A DNA stretch of 64,000 bases from an uncultured Myxococcales bacterium (GCA_937980205.1 CALJKW010000076.1:1-64000), one strand, 5' to 3'. Shown: positions 52,878 through 62,733, counted from the stretch's first letter. A program made the numbers and translations. Notes: generated by a model not told the origin, from the letters alone.

Positions 52878-53708
52878 TCAGCCGCCCTTCGACTTGCGGT
52901 AGTAGAAGACGCCCTCGGCCTCTTCGCACTCGAGCCCCGAGCCCAGGCGCAAGAGCGACTCCGAGACGCCGACGAACAGCGCGCCGTCGGGCTTCAAGCT
53001 CTTCGACAGGTTGTCCACGACCCGCGTCGCGACCTCGTCGCGGAAGTAGATGAGCACGTTGCGGCAGAGGATGACGTCGCACAGGCCCACGCTCGCGACC
53101 TCGTCGGGGTTCGCGATGTTGATGCGGCGGAAGCTGATGGCCTGGTGCAGCTCCGGGGCGACGGACGGCCGACCCTCGCCGTCTTCGCGCATCCACCGCG
53201 CGACCAGCGCGGGAGACGGAACCTCGCGCAGCGAGCGCCGGGAGAAGATGCCCGCGCGCGCCCGGTCGAGCGCCTTCTCGCTGATGTCGCTCGCGACGAT
53301 CTCGACGTCGTCGAGCAGGCCCTGCTGCGCCAGCAGCATCGCGATCGTGGCCGGCTCTTCGCCGGTCGCGCACGCCGCCGACCAGATGCGGGGCCGACGC
53401 CCCTTTGCGATCTTCGGCGCGATGAAGTGCTCGACGGCGACGCGCAGCGGCTCGAGCTCGCGGAAGAAGTAGGTCTCGCCGATGACGAGGTCGTCGACCA
53501 GGCGCTTGAGCTCGGCGGGGCCCTTCGGGTCGTAGCGGAGGAAGTAGTAGTAGTCGAGCAACGACTCGAAGCCCGCCTCGAGCGCGCGGGCCGACACGCG
53601 GTCGGCGAACGCGCCGCGCTCCTCCACCTCGTAGTGGAGGCCGGCGTACTCCTCGATGAGTGCGTTCAAGATGAACAACACCCGTTGTGACGCAGTCATC
53701 GTGCTCAC
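52878..53708 (-). CDS. cheR: Chemoreceptor methyltransferase
   Basis: The 276-residue protein has the CheR N-terminal helical domain (about 1-75) and a SAM-binding domain with motif WSAACATGEEPATIAML (about 100-116), ASDISEKAL and the C-end block VILCRNVLIYF. It methylates glutamates of the operon's receptor. No C-terminal TPR is fused. Start is GTG 53708 or ATG 53699. It is 10 bases downstream of the HEAT-repeat gene. Confidence 0.95.
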   Translation of the reverse strand: MSTMTASQRVLFILNALIEEYAGLHYEVEERGAFADRVSARALEAGFESLLDYYYFLRYDPKGPAELKRLVDDLVIGETYFFRELEPLRVAVEHFIAPKIAKGRRPRIWSAACATGEEPATIAMLLAQQGLLDDVEIVASDISEKALDRARAGIFSRRSLREVPSPALVARWMREDGEGRPSVAPELHQAISFRRINIANPDEVASVGLCDVILCRNVLIYFRDEVATRVVDNLSKSLKPDGALFVGVSESLLRLGSGLECEEAEGVFYYRKSKGG

Positions 53709-53718
53709 CGTGTGCTCC

Positions 53719-56064
53719 TCACTGCGCGATGAGCACCTGGCAGATCTGCCGGACGCGGGGGTCGGGGTCGGCTTGCGCCGCGCGCTGCAGCTCGTCGAAC
53801 GCCGCCGGAGTGCGCAGCGACGCCAGCGCGGGCGCGACGGCCTTGCGGGCGGCCACCGCGCGCGAGGACATCATGCGGAACAGGGCGTCGCGCGCCTCGG
53901 GCGTGCGCAGGCGCACCAGCGCAGACGCCAGCGCCGGAGCGAGCTCGTCGTCGGCGGTCTCGAGCGCCTGAACGATGCCCTGGACGCGGCCTTCGTTCGG
54001 AGTGGCCAGGCTCGCCGCGATGCGCTCGGCGTCTGCGCCGTCGCGCAACAGATCGACGAGCAGCAGCGTGGCCTCGGCCGTCGGCACCGAGCCGATGAAG
54101 CCGAGCGCGGCCGAGCGCACGTCGGCGTCGGGGTCGCGCACCGCCGTCGCGAGCGCGGGCAGCGCGTGCGGCGAGCCGCTCTCCGCCACCGCCGAGATGG
54201 CGACGAGGCGCGTCGCCGGCGAGGTCGCGGAGATGGCCTTCACGAGAATCGGGAACGCCTCGGGCCGCCGGCACGAGCCCAGGCCCACGAGCGCGGCGCG
54301 CTGCACGTCTTCGTCGCTGCCCTCGGCCGCGCGTCGCAGGGTGTCGAGCGCAGCCGGGTTGGCGAAGTTCGCCAGCGCCTCGACCGCCGACACGCGCACC
54401 TGGCCCGCCTCGTCCTGCAGGAGCGGGGCGATGTGCGACGTCGCCTGCTCGAGCTTCAGGCGCCCCAGCGACTGGCAGGCGTAGTAGCGCACCCACGGCT
54501 CGGCGTCGTGCACGCCGCCGAGCAGCGCCTCGAAGACGCGGGCGTCGTGCGACGGCGCCTGACCCAGCGCGCGCGCCGCCGAGCTGCGCGTGCGGGCGTC
54601 GGGCTTCCGGGTGCACTCGACCAGCGCCTCGAGCGCCTTCGGCGTGTCGAGGTACGAGAGCCCCGAGATGGCGGCGTCGCGCAGCCGCTGGTCGTCTCCC
54701 TCGATGGCGGTGAGGAACAGCGGCAGCGCCTCGCGCTGGCCGAAGTAGGCGAGCACGCGGAACGCCGCCCAGCGCACCGCGCGGTCTTCGCTCGTCGCGG
54801 CCTGCAGCGCGAGCCGCCGCGCCTCGGTCGTGCCGAGCGACTGAATCGCGCCGATGGCGGCCTGCACGACGCGCGCGTTGTCGTCGCCGAGCAGCTTGAA
54901 CAGGGTGGGTACGCCCGAGGTCGCGCCCATGCGGGCGAGCGCGTCGCACGCCAGCGCGCGGACGGTCGGGTCGGGGTCCGAGAGGCACTCGATGACGGCG
55001 GGTGACGCCGTCGCGCGCGAGACCGAGCGCAAGAGCACCTGCCGCCGCGCGCTGCCGCCTTCGCGCAGCGCCTCGCGGATCTGCTCGTCGGAGTACCGCC
55101 CCATGCGCTTCAGGCTCGCCGCCGCCGCCTCGGCGACGCCGGGAGCCCCGTCGAGCAGCGACTTGAGGCCGGCGACGGCGCCTTCACCGCCGAGCGCTCC
55201 GAGCAGGTACGAGAGCGCGACCTGCTCGGTCGCGTCCGAGCTGTTGAGCGCGTGCACGAGCCGGCGCAGCGCAGGCTCGCCCGGGCTCGACTTCGCCAGC
55301 GTGACCTCGGGCGCGTCGCTGGGGCCGTACTTCTCGACGTACCGCTCCTTGAGCTCCCACAGCGCGACGGCCGCCACCCGCATCACCGTCTCGGAGTTGT
55401 GGCCGAGCAGCTCGGCGAGCGGAGCGATGGCCTGCAGCTCGCCGGTGCGGCCCAGCGCGCGCGCGGCCTCGTACACGTAGGTGCTGTGGCCGAGCAGCTC
55501 GGCGAGCGGGGCGATCGCGCGCGGATCTCCGCTGCGGCCGAGCACGTCGATGGCGGGGAACACGCGGAAGAAGTTGCGGCCCTTCACCGTGGTGATGAGG
55601 GTGTCGACGCCGCTGCGCCCGCCGATGCGCCCGAGCGCCTCGATGGCGGCGACCGCGACGTTGTCGTCCGCGTGCTCCGCGAGCTGCGTGAGCACGCCGA
55701 CCGCCTTGGCGTTGCGGCGCCGGCCCAGAATCTGCGCGGCGTCGGCCACCACGGCGGGGTTGGGGTGCCTCGCGAGCTCGAAGACCAGAGGGTAGACGTC
55801 GGCGGTGCTCGCCGCGAGCGCGTCGACGGCCGCGGCGATGCGCGTCTCGTCGGTGCGGTCGTTCGCGAGCGACTCGCAGAGCGCCCTGACGGCCCGCTCT
55901 CCCGACTGGGCCAGCGCGGCGACGACCTCGCGCCGCACCGTCCAGCTCTGGTCCGACAGCATCGGCATGAGCGCCGGCACCGCCGCAGACTCGTCGAGCA
56001 CCAGCTGCTGTACCTGCTGCATGCGCTGGCGCTCGCCTGCGCTGAGCACTGCCGAGGGGTTCAT
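53719..56064 (-). CDS. HEAT-repeat protein inside the chemosensory operon
   Basis: The 781-residue protein consists of about 20 HEAT-like helical repeats, clearly visible as recurring AVEALGRIG-, PHALPALATAV- and DADVRSAALGFIG-type units. No catalytic motif, signal or transmembrane segment appears. The start overlaps the receptor gene stop (ATGA at 56061-56064). HEAT/PBS-lyase-like proteins have been reported in one myxobacterial chemosensory cluster (Che7, with Cpc7), where the protein binds the receptor; a similar adaptor role is likely. Confidence 0.88.
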   Translation of the reverse strand: MNPSAVLSAGERQRMQQVQQLVLDESAAVPALMPMLSDQSWTVRREVVAALAQSGERAVRALCESLANDRTDETRIAAAVDALAASTADVYPLVFELARHPNPAVVADAAQILGRRRNAKAVGVLTQLAEHADDNVAVAAIEALGRIGGRSGVDTLITTVKGRNFFRVFPAIDVLGRSGDPRAIAPLAELLGHSTYVYEAARALGRTGELQAIAPLAELLGHNSETVMRVAAVALWELKERYVEKYGPSDAPEVTLAKSSPGEPALRRLVHALNSSDATEQVALSYLLGALGGEGAVAGLKSLLDGAPGVAEAAAASLKRMGRYSDEQIREALREGGSARRQVLLRSVSRATASPAVIECLSDPDPTVRALACDALARMGATSGVPTLFKLLGDDNARVVQAAIGAIQSLGTTEARRLALQAATSEDRAVRWAAFRVLAYFGQREALPLFLTAIEGDDQRLRDAAISGLSYLDTPKALEALVECTRKPDARTRSSAARALGQAPSHDARVFEALLGGVHDAEPWVRYYACQSLGRLKLEQATSHIAPLLQDEAGQVRVSAVEALANFANPAALDTLRRAAEGSDEDVQRAALVGLGSCRRPEAFPILVKAISATSPATRLVAISAVAESGSPHALPALATAVRDPDADVRSAALGFIGSVPTAEATLLLVDLLRDGADAERIAASLATPNEGRVQGIVQALETADDELAPALASALVRLRTPEARDALFRMMSSRAVAARKAVAPALASLRTPAAFDELQRAAQADPDPRVRQICQVLIAQ

Positions 56065-58424
56065 GACCGCTCCACTTCTCCGCGCTGCTCGAGGTGGAAG
56101 ACCTGGCTGAGCGAGCCGATGGCGTCTGCCTGGTCGCGCACGTCACCCGCGGCGCGCTCGAGCTGGCGACTCGAGGTCTGCTGCTCGCTGACCGAGCGGG
56201 AGACCGACTGCAGCGCAGCGGCCTGCTTCGTGGTGGTGGTGGTGAGCTTCTGCAGCACCTCGGCCTGCTCGGCCACCGCCTTCGCCGTCTGCCGAGCGAG
56301 CTTGCGCACCTCGTCGCCCTGCCGGGCCAGCTCGGAGGCCGTCTTCGACTGCTCGATGGTCGACGTGGTGATGGACGACGCGGTGCGGGTGAGGTCTCGC
56401 GCGACGACCTCGACCTGCTTCGCCGCCTTGGCCTGCTCGGCGACCGCGCGCGCGGTGAGCAGCGCTTCCTTGCGCGCGCCGTCCATCAGCCGCGCCGTCT
56501 CGGCGGCCGCGCGCGACTGCTCGGCGAGGCCGGTGATGGTCTGCTGCGTCGAGGTCGCCACCTCGGTCGCGAAGCCGCTGACCTTCTGCAGCGCGCGGCT
56601 CTGCTCGACCATCGAGGTGCTCGTCTGCTGGGTGAGCGTGCGCATGCGCATCGCCGACCGGGCCATCTGCGCCGCGGCGGACGACTGCTCTTCCATCGCG
56701 CGGTTGACCTTTTCGGTCGCGGTGGTGAGCGCGGCGTTCGCCTTCACCACGTCGCGCAGCGCGCGGGCCTGCTCCAGGGTGGCGTCGCGCGTCTGGCGCG
56801 CCATCTGCCGCATCTCCTGCGCGCCCTTCGAGAGCAGCTGCGCGGTGCGCGTCTGCTCGGCCGAGGCGCGGGCGATGGCCTTGCCCTCTTCCGACAGGCG
56901 GGCGGTGGTCTCGGTGAGCGCGCGGACGCCGGCCTGCGACTCGACCGAGGCGCGGTCGATCTCCTTCACGCCGTTCGCGACCTGCTCGACGCCGGTCAAG
57001 ATCGAGCCGAGCGCCTGGTCGGCATCGGCCGCCAGCCGGCCGCTCTCTTCCGCGACGCGGGCGCTCTGCTGCGCCGCGCTCGCCGCCTCGCGGGCGGTCG
57101 TCTGCAGGCCGCGGACGATCTTCGCGACGTCGGCGCTCGCCACGGCGGCGCGGTCGGCGAGGGCGCGGATCTCCTCGGCCACGACGGCGAAGCCGCGGCC
57201 GTGCTCGCCGGCGCGGGCGGCCTCGATGCTCGCGTTGAGCGAGAGCAGGTTCGTGCGATCGGCGATGAGGTTGATGGTCTGGACGATGTCGCCGATCTCC
57301 TCGACGCGGCGGCCCATGTCGCGCATCACGCCCGACGACTCGTCGATCGACCGCTGAATGGTGGTGAGGCCGGCGATCGACTTCTTCACCGTCGCGCCGC
57401 CTTCGCGCGCGGTCGCCATGAGGCGCGTGCTGCTCTCCTGCGCGCTCTGCACGACGCCGACGATGCGGCGGGTGGCGTTGTCGAGCTGGGTCGCGGCGGA
57501 CGCGGTCGTCCCGGCGAGGTTCGACACCGACTCGGCGTTCTGCGCGAAGCTTTGGGCGGTTCGCGCGGTCTGCTCGATGGCCGACGCGTTCGACTCGACC
57601 GTCGCGGCGTTCTTCTCGGCGGTGGCGGCGACCTCTTCGACGGACGCGGCGATCTCCTGCAGCGTGCTCGCGTTGGTCGCGGCGATCTGCTCGAGGCCGC
57701 GGCTCTGCTCGCTGACGCCGCGCACCGTGCGGCCCATCTCCTCGGCCGCAGCCGACGTCTGCTCGACGGCGCTCGCCATCTCGGTCGCGTCGGTCGCGAC
57801 GGCGCCGAGCGCCTGCGAGACGCCGTTCACTCCCGCGGCGAGCTGGGTCACGCGCTCGCCGATGAGCTGGGCGTCGGTGGAGAGCCGCACGACGCCCTTG
57901 GACATCTCCTCGGCGGTGGCGGCGACCTCTTCGATGGTGGTGGCCATCTGCTCACCGCGCTTGGCGGCGTCGGCGACGCTCGCGGTGGTCTCGGTCGCGG
58001 TGGCCGACAGCTCTTCGCCGCTCGCGGCGAGCGACTCGGCGTTCGCGCTGATGCCCTTCACCGAGCGCGACAGCTGCTCGAGCATCGCGGCCGTCGCCTC
58101 GCTCGAGGTGGCGAGGCGGTCGGCGTCCTTGCGAACGCTGCCGACCGACGCGGTGAGCTCGGTCAGGCCGGACGCGGCCTCTTCCATGCCGGACATGACG
58201 TCGTGCACTGCGCCGGCGACGACGGCCTGCGAGCGGGCGTTCTTCTCGACGCTCGCGGTGAGCTCGTCGACGCTGGCGGCGACCGACTGGGCCGAGCCGC
58301 GCAGCTGGTCGCCCGCCTCTCGGGCGCCGCCGTTGCGCGGCTTGCGAGAAGGCGCCGCGGTCTTGGGGCGCTGCAGCTCGTGGTGGCCGTTGGTTCCGAT
58401 GCCGTTCTTGCGCTGCTTCTTCAT
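56061..58424 (-). CDS. Soluble methyl-accepting chemotaxis protein, very long coiled coil
   Basis: The ATG at 58424 has a ribosome site (AGAGGA). The 787-residue protein has a basic disordered start (KKQRKNGIGTNG), no transmembrane helix, no HAMP and no sensor domain. The signalling hairpin tip is clear at about 378-430 (IADRTNLLSLNASIEAARAG and GRGFAVVAEEIRALA). Both arms are of similar length (about 325 and 350 residues) and full of Ala/Glu/Gln heptads. This recalls the soluble FrzCD type but with longer arms. Input is probably by a partner such as the HEAT protein. Confidence 0.92.
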   Translation of the reverse strand: MKKQRKNGIGTNGHHELQRPKTAAPSRKPRNGGAREAGDQLRGSAQSVAASVDELTASVEKNARSQAVVAGAVHDVMSGMEEAASGLTELTASVGSVRKDADRLATSSEATAAMLEQLSRSVKGISANAESLAASGEELSATATETTASVADAAKRGEQMATTIEEVAATAEEMSKGVVRLSTDAQLIGERVTQLAAGVNGVSQALGAVATDATEMASAVEQTSAAAEEMGRTVRGVSEQSRGLEQIAATNASTLQEIAASVEEVAATAEKNAATVESNASAIEQTARTAQSFAQNAESVSNLAGTTASAATQLDNATRRIVGVVQSAQESSTRLMATAREGGATVKKSIAGLTTIQRSIDESSGVMRDMGRRVEEIGDIVQTINLIADRTNLLSLNASIEAARAGEHGRGFAVVAEEIRALADRAAVASADVAKIVRGLQTTAREAASAAQQSARVAEESGRLAADADQALGSILTGVEQVANGVKEIDRASVESQAGVRALTETTARLSEEGKAIARASAEQTRTAQLLSKGAQEMRQMARQTRDATLEQARALRDVVKANAALTTATEKVNRAMEEQSSAAAQMARSAMRMRTLTQQTSTSMVEQSRALQKVSGFATEVATSTQQTITGLAEQSRAAAETARLMDGARKEALLTARAVAEQAKAAKQVEVVARDLTRTASSITTSTIEQSKTASELARQGDEVRKLARQTAKAVAEQAEVLQKLTTTTTKQAAALQSVSRSVSEQQTSSRQLERAAGDVRDQADAIGSLSQVFHLEQRGEVERS

Positions 58425-58437
58425 GGTGTTCCTCTCT

Positions 58438-58875
58438 TCACGCACCAGGCAGTTCCTGGCGGCCGATGACCTTCGCGAAGTCGACCTTCATCACGAGCCG
58501 TTTCTGGGGCTGCGCGATGGACTCCACGAAACCTTCTGTTTCTTCGCTGACGACCTCGGGCGGGCGCCGGAACTCGTCGGGCGAGATCTTCACGACGTCG
58601 CGCGCCTGATCGGCCAGCAGCCCCACGAGGCGCTCGCCGTGGCGGACGACGATGACGCGCGAGTCGAGGGTGCGGTCGATGGGCGGCAGGCCGAAGCGCG
58701 TGCGCAGATCCACGACCGCGATGACCTTCCCCCGAATCTGCACGAGGCCGGCGACGTACGGCGGAGCTCCGGGCACGCGGGTCGCGCCGGTGAACGACTC
58801 GAGCTCGACCACGTCGGCCGCCGGCAGCACGTACTCGACCTCTCCGACCTTGAAGACGACGTGCAGTGCGCTCAT
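58438..58875 (-). CDS. cheW: CheW-type adaptor
   Basis: The 145-residue protein is a single CheW domain joining receptor and CheA: FKVGEVEYVLPAADVVEL, APPYVAGLVQIRGKVIAVVDLRTRFG and LVGLLADQARDVV. Its start overlaps the cheA stop (ATGA). It lies 13 bases upstream of the receptor gene. Confidence 0.95.
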   Translation of the reverse strand: MSALHVVFKVGEVEYVLPAADVVELESFTGATRVPGAPPYVAGLVQIRGKVIAVVDLRTRFGLPPIDRTLDSRVIVVRHGERLVGLLADQARDVVKISPDEFRRPPEVVSEETEGFVESIAQPQKRLVMKVDFAKVIGRQELPGA

Positions 58876-60854
58876 GACGGGACGACCTTTCGAGAGTGGC
58901 ACCGCGCCGCGAGCGCCGGCAGGTCGAGCACCAGCGTCGGCTTGCCGTCGCCCAAGTCGGTGCTGCCGGCGATGCCCGGCGAGACCGCGAGCGGGTCGGT
59001 GAGCGGGCGGATGGCGATCTCCTGCTTGCCGATGAGGCGGTCGACCTGGAAGCCGATGGCCTCGGTGCCCTGGCGGGTGATGATGACCTTGGCGCGCTCG
59101 GGCGTCTTTGCGTCGCCGCCCAGCATCTTCGCGAGCGGGTAGAGCGGAATGGCGGCGCCGCGGTGGCGGAACAGCTGCACGTGGGTGCCGGGGTGGCCGG
59201 GCGGCTCGGGGGTCGAGACGACGCGGTCGGGCGACAGCTCGGCGAGGTCGTCGACCGAGCTCACCGGCACCGCGAAGACCTCGGCGCCGCACGCGAACGA
59301 GAACGCGTCGACGATGGTGACCGACAGCGGCACGCGCAGGGTGAAGGTCGTGCCCTTGCCCGGCGTGGACGAGAGCGCGAGCTCGCCGCCGAGGTCCTGC
59401 ACCACGACCTTCCGCACGACGTCCATGCCGATGCCGCGCCCGCTGGTGTGCGTCGGAGCCTCCATCGTCGACAGCCCCGGCCGGCAGATCAGCTCGAGCA
59501 GCTCGGCGTCGTCGCGCGGCACCTGGGCGCCGGCGCGGGCGGCGACGCGGGCCTTGTCGATGCCGCGGCCGTCGTCCGAGACGGTGAGCTCGAGCTCGCG
59601 CGCAGCGCGCGCGGAGCACCCGATGGTGATGCGGCCCTCTTCGGGCTTCTGCGCCTCGCGACGCTCGGCCGGAGACTCGATGGCGTGGTCGACCGCGTTG
59701 CGCAGCAGGTGCACGAGCGCGGGGAAGAGGCGGTCGGCGACGGTCTTGTCGAGCTCGGCGTCGGTCACCTGCACGTCGAGGTGCACCGGCTTGCCCGAGG
59801 CGCGCGCGAGGCCGCGCACGATGAGCGGAGCGCGCTCGAGCAGCTCGCTCGCGGGCAGCATGCGCGCGCGCATGATGGCTCCGCGCAGGTCGCGCAGCTG
59901 GCGGGCGTTCTCCTGCACGATGGCCGAGAGCGCGCGCAGATCGCCGCTGCCGTCGTGCAGGCGCGCGACGGCGCGCTCGAGCTTCGCGCGGGTGACGACG
60001 AGCGCGGACAGGCGCTCGAGCGCGTCGTCGAGACGGCGGACGTCGACGCGCAGGTAGTTGCGGCTCTCGACCTGAACCGAGTCCTCTTCCGGCGCCGCGG
60101 CGCGCGGGGCGTTCAGGGTGATGGGCTGAACGCGATCGGCGGTGGTGCCCGCGGCCTCGGCGAGCGCGTCGTCGGTCGCGTCGGTGAGGACGAGCAGCAC
60201 GAAGGCGACGCCTGCGCCGGTGGAGCGGGGCACGACCTTCACCAGGTCGCCCAGCTTCGCGATGCGCTCGCGCACCGAGGTGATGGTCTCGCCGCGGGCC
60301 GCGCGCTCGGGAGAGGGCACGAACTCGACGCGCCGGCCGTGGCGGCCGTGGGCGAGGCCCAGCGCCAGCTGCTCGTGCTCGGCGAGCGAGAGCTTGGCGG
60401 CGAGCTCGGGCTCGAGCGCCACGCCCGCGCTGCCCGCCGTCGCCGGCCCGTCGACGCGCAGCGCGTTGAGCTCGGCGATGAGCTCGGGCGGAGCGGCCGG
60501 CACCGGCTCGCGGCGGCGCAGCGCCGCCACGCGCGACTCGACCGCCTTGAGGCCCTTGACCAGCAGATCGACCGCCGAGGGAGGCAGCCGGCCGCCGCTC
60601 TTGTCCGCTGCGCGCAGCAGGGTCTCCATCTCGTGGGTGAGATCGACGATGGGCTCGGCGCCCACCATGGCCGAGAGCCCCTTCATGGTGTGCAGCGCTC
60701 GGAACAGCTCGCGCACCGCTTTGGGGTTCGGCTCGCGCTTGCGCTGCGAAGCTTCGATCGCGACGAGCAGCCCGTTCGACGCCTGCAGGTGTTCCTCTGC
60801 TTCGGCGAGGTAGCCGGAGAGGAACTCCTGAACGTCGAGGCCGCTCGAGCTCAC
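58872..60854 (-). CDS. cheA: Chemotaxis histidine kinase
   Basis: The 660-residue kinase starts at the GTG at 60854, overlapping the receiver gene stop (GTGA). The HPt domain (about 1-105) has the phospho-His in RALHTMKGLS. A linker with a degraded CheY-binding-like region (about 130-270) follows. The dimerisation and ATPase domains (about 290-525) have LVHLLRNAVDHAIES, SDDGRGID and GRGIGMDVVRK. The CheW-like end (about 530-660) has FRHRGAAIPLYPLAKMLG. No receiver is fused, unlike FrzE; the separate receiver gene lies just upstream. Confidence 0.95.
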   Translation of the reverse strand: MSSSGLDVQEFLSGYLAEAEEHLQASNGLLVAIEASQRKREPNPKAVRELFRALHTMKGLSAMVGAEPIVDLTHEMETLLRAADKSGGRLPPSAVDLLVKGLKAVESRVAALRRREPVPAAPPELIAELNALRVDGPATAGSAGVALEPELAAKLSLAEHEQLALGLAHGRHGRRVEFVPSPERAARGETITSVRERIAKLGDLVKVVPRSTGAGVAFVLLVLTDATDDALAEAAGTTADRVQPITLNAPRAAAPEEDSVQVESRNYLRVDVRRLDDALERLSALVVTRAKLERAVARLHDGSGDLRALSAIVQENARQLRDLRGAIMRARMLPASELLERAPLIVRGLARASGKPVHLDVQVTDAELDKTVADRLFPALVHLLRNAVDHAIESPAERREAQKPEEGRITIGCSARAARELELTVSDDGRGIDKARVAARAGAQVPRDDAELLELICRPGLSTMEAPTHTSGRGIGMDVVRKVVVQDLGGELALSSTPGKGTTFTLRVPLSVTIVDAFSFACGAEVFAVPVSSVDDLAELSPDRVVSTPEPPGHPGTHVQLFRHRGAAIPLYPLAKMLGGDAKTPERAKVIITRQGTEAIGFQVDRLIGKQEIAIRPLTDPLAVSPGIAGSTDLGDGKPTLVLDLPALAARCHSRKVVPS

Positions 60855-61237
60855 GTGCGAGGTCCGCTTCGCTCCAAGAGCAGTGTGCGGACCTCGCTGA
60901 GGAGCGCTTCGGGAGTGAACGGCTTCGTCATGAACCGCGACGCACCCCTCTCGAGCGCGCGCTTCTTCGACGCCTCGTCGCCGCGGGTGGTCACGATGAT
61001 GATCGGCAGCTCTTTGAGGCTGTCCTGCCCGCGCACGAACTCGACGACCTCGATGCCGCCGATGTCCGGCATGTTCAGGTCGAGCACGAGCAGTTGGTAG
61101 GGCTTGAGCGAGAGCTTCTCGATCGCCTCGAGGCCGCTCGCTGCCTGGGTGAAGTTGAGCGAGCCGTGGGGCCGCAGGCACGCGACAATCATGTCGCGCA
61201 TGACTTTGCTGTCGTCGACGACCAGGACGTCTTCCAT
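60851..61237 (-). CDS. CheY-like single-domain response regulator
   Basis: The 128-residue receiver is the first gene of the chemosensory operon. It has the acidic pair (VVDDS), phospho-acceptor Asp in LVLDLNMP, Thr in VTTRG and Lys in MTKPF. There is no output domain. It overlaps the cheA start by four bases. It is divergent from the receiver-PAS-kinase gene at 61363, about 125 bases away. Confidence 0.92.
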   Translation of the reverse strand: MEDVLVVDDSKVMRDMIVACLRPHGSLNFTQAASGLEAIEKLSLKPYQLLVLDLNMPDIGGIEVVEFVRGQDSLKELPIIIVTTRGDEASKKRALERGASRFMTKPFTPEALLSEVRTLLLERSGPRT

Positions 61238-61294
61238 GGGGGAATGAACTACGTACCGCGCGAAGACGGGGCGTCAACGCAACGGATCAGTCGT

Positions 61295-61306
61295 TACCGA
61301 TCGGTA
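61295..61306. promoter_or_regulatory. Perfect 12-base palindrome in the divergent promoter region
   Basis: TACCGATCGGTA lies midway between the che operon start and the histidine kinase start, with two further matching pairs outside it. It could be a regulator-binding site controlling one or both directions. No matching regulator can be assigned. Confidence 0.4.
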
Positions 61307-61362
61307 GCGCGCGGAAAACCCTGTCCAGAAGATTTCGGCTGCGAGTTACTGCACTCCCTCGC

Positions 61363-62733
61363 ATGTCGAACGTATGGATTGTCGATGACAGCGCGCTGGA
61401 CGCGCAAAGGGCACGTCAGGCGCTGGTCGACCGCTGCCAGGTCGAGGTGTTCAGCGATGGGTCGGCGGCGCTCGAGCGGCTGTCGAACGGCTCGCGGCCC
61501 GACGCCATGGTGCTGGATCAGGTGATGCCCGGCGTGACCGGCCTCGAGCTGGTGCGCTTCATGCGGTCAGAGAAGCTGCGCATGCCGCAAGTGCCGGTGC
61601 TGCTGCTCACGGTCCGCGGGGCGAGCGACGAGATCGTCGCGGGCCTCGAAGCCGGCGCGAACGACTACCTGCCGAAGCCGTTCGCGGGCGAAGAGCTGCG
61701 CGCGCGGGTGGACGCGCTCTTGCGCAGCTCCGAGCTGCTCGCGCGCGCGGTGTCGGCCGAGAACGCGCTCGCCGACGTGCTCGAGGCGATGCCCGACGCG
61801 GTGCTCGCGCTCGACGACGGCGGCAACGTGACGTTCGCGAACGCCGAAGCGGCGCGCGTCTTTCACCTCACGTTGCCGGGCATCGTCGGCCGGCGCCTCG
61901 GCACGCTGCTGCCGTCGCTCACGTTGCCGCCGGGCGGGGGAAGCACGCTGCCGCTTCCCGACGTGCGCATCGGCGACCGCGTCTTCTCGCCGTCCCTCGG
62001 CGGCTCGCGCCAGGCGACGCTGGTGCTGAGGGACGTGACGACGCGGCGGCAGCTCGACGAGCGCCGCCTCGACTTCTATTCGATCATCGCGCACGACCTG
62101 CGGTCGCCGCTGACCGCGATGATGCTGCGCACGAAGCGGGTGATGAGCGGGCGCCTCGGCGCCATCGACCCCCGCGTCGGCGAGGAGCTCGGAAGGCTCG
62201 ACGAGAGCATGAAGGCGATGGCGGACATCATCACCGACTTCCTCGACATCGCGCGGCTCGAGGGCTCGCCGTCGCGCCTCGAGCGCGCGCCGTTGGATCT
62301 TCGCGAGGTCGTCGAGACCGTCGTCGAGGAGCTGCGGCCGATCGCCGAGTCTGCCGGGCTGTCGCTCGAGCTCGAGAGGCCCGTGGGCAACACCGAGCTC
62401 GTGGGCGATCGGGCGCGGCTGCGGCAGGTGGTCGCGAACCTGGTCGGCAACGCGGTGAAGTTCACGCCGCAGGGCGGCCGGGTGACGGTGAGCATTCATG
62501 ACGACGGCGAGGGGCTGCGCACGAGCGTGAGCGACACCGGGCCTGGCGTGCCGGCGAAGTCGGTGCCCGGCCTGTTCGATCGCTTCACGCGCGCGCCCGA
62601 GACGGCGACGAAGTCCGGCACGGGCCTGGGGCTCATGATCGTGCGGCAGATCGTCGAGGCGCACGGCGGCCACGTCGGCGTCGACACCGCGCCGGGTCGC
62701 GGCAGCACGTTCTGGTTCACGCTGCCACGCTGA
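61363..62733 (+). CDS. Receiver-PAS-histidine kinase (hybrid sensor)
   Basis: The 456-residue protein has an N-terminal receiver (about 1-120; VDDSA, Asp in MVLDQVMPG, Lys in LPKPF), a PAS domain (about 133-235; ALDDGGNVTFANAEAARVF), HisKA with the phospho-His in IIAHDLRSPLTAM (about 243) and a HATPase (about 320-456; LVGNAVKFTP, VSDTGPGVP, GTGLGLMIV). No transmembrane segment. It is divergent from the che operon, and such kinases often cross-talk with neighbouring che systems. The start is the ATG at 61363. Confidence 0.93.
   Translation: MSNVWIVDDSALDAQRARQALVDRCQVEVFSDGSAALERLSNGSRPDAMVLDQVMPGVTGLELVRFMRSEKLRMPQVPVLLLTVRGASDEIVAGLEAGANDYLPKPFAGEELRARVDALLRSSELLARAVSAENALADVLEAMPDAVLALDDGGNVTFANAEAARVFHLTLPGIVGRRLGTLLPSLTLPPGGGSTLPLPDVRIGDRVFSPSLGGSRQATLVLRDVTTRRQLDERRLDFYSIIAHDLRSPLTAMMLRTKRVMSGRLGAIDPRVGEELGRLDESMKAMADIITDFLDIARLEGSPSRLERAPLDLREVVETVVEELRPIAESAGLSLELERPVGNTELVGDRARLRQVVANLVGNAVKFTPQGGRVTVSIHDDGEGLRTSVSDTGPGVPAKSVPGLFDRFTRAPETATKSGTGLGLMIVRQIVEAHGGHVGVDTAPGRGSTFWFTLPR

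Noticed and set aside
56094..58469. Plus-strand frame opposite the chemoreceptor (791 codons)
   Set aside because: Repeated Arg/Leu/Gly text reflecting the heptads of the receptor; the minus strand has the clear signalling tip.
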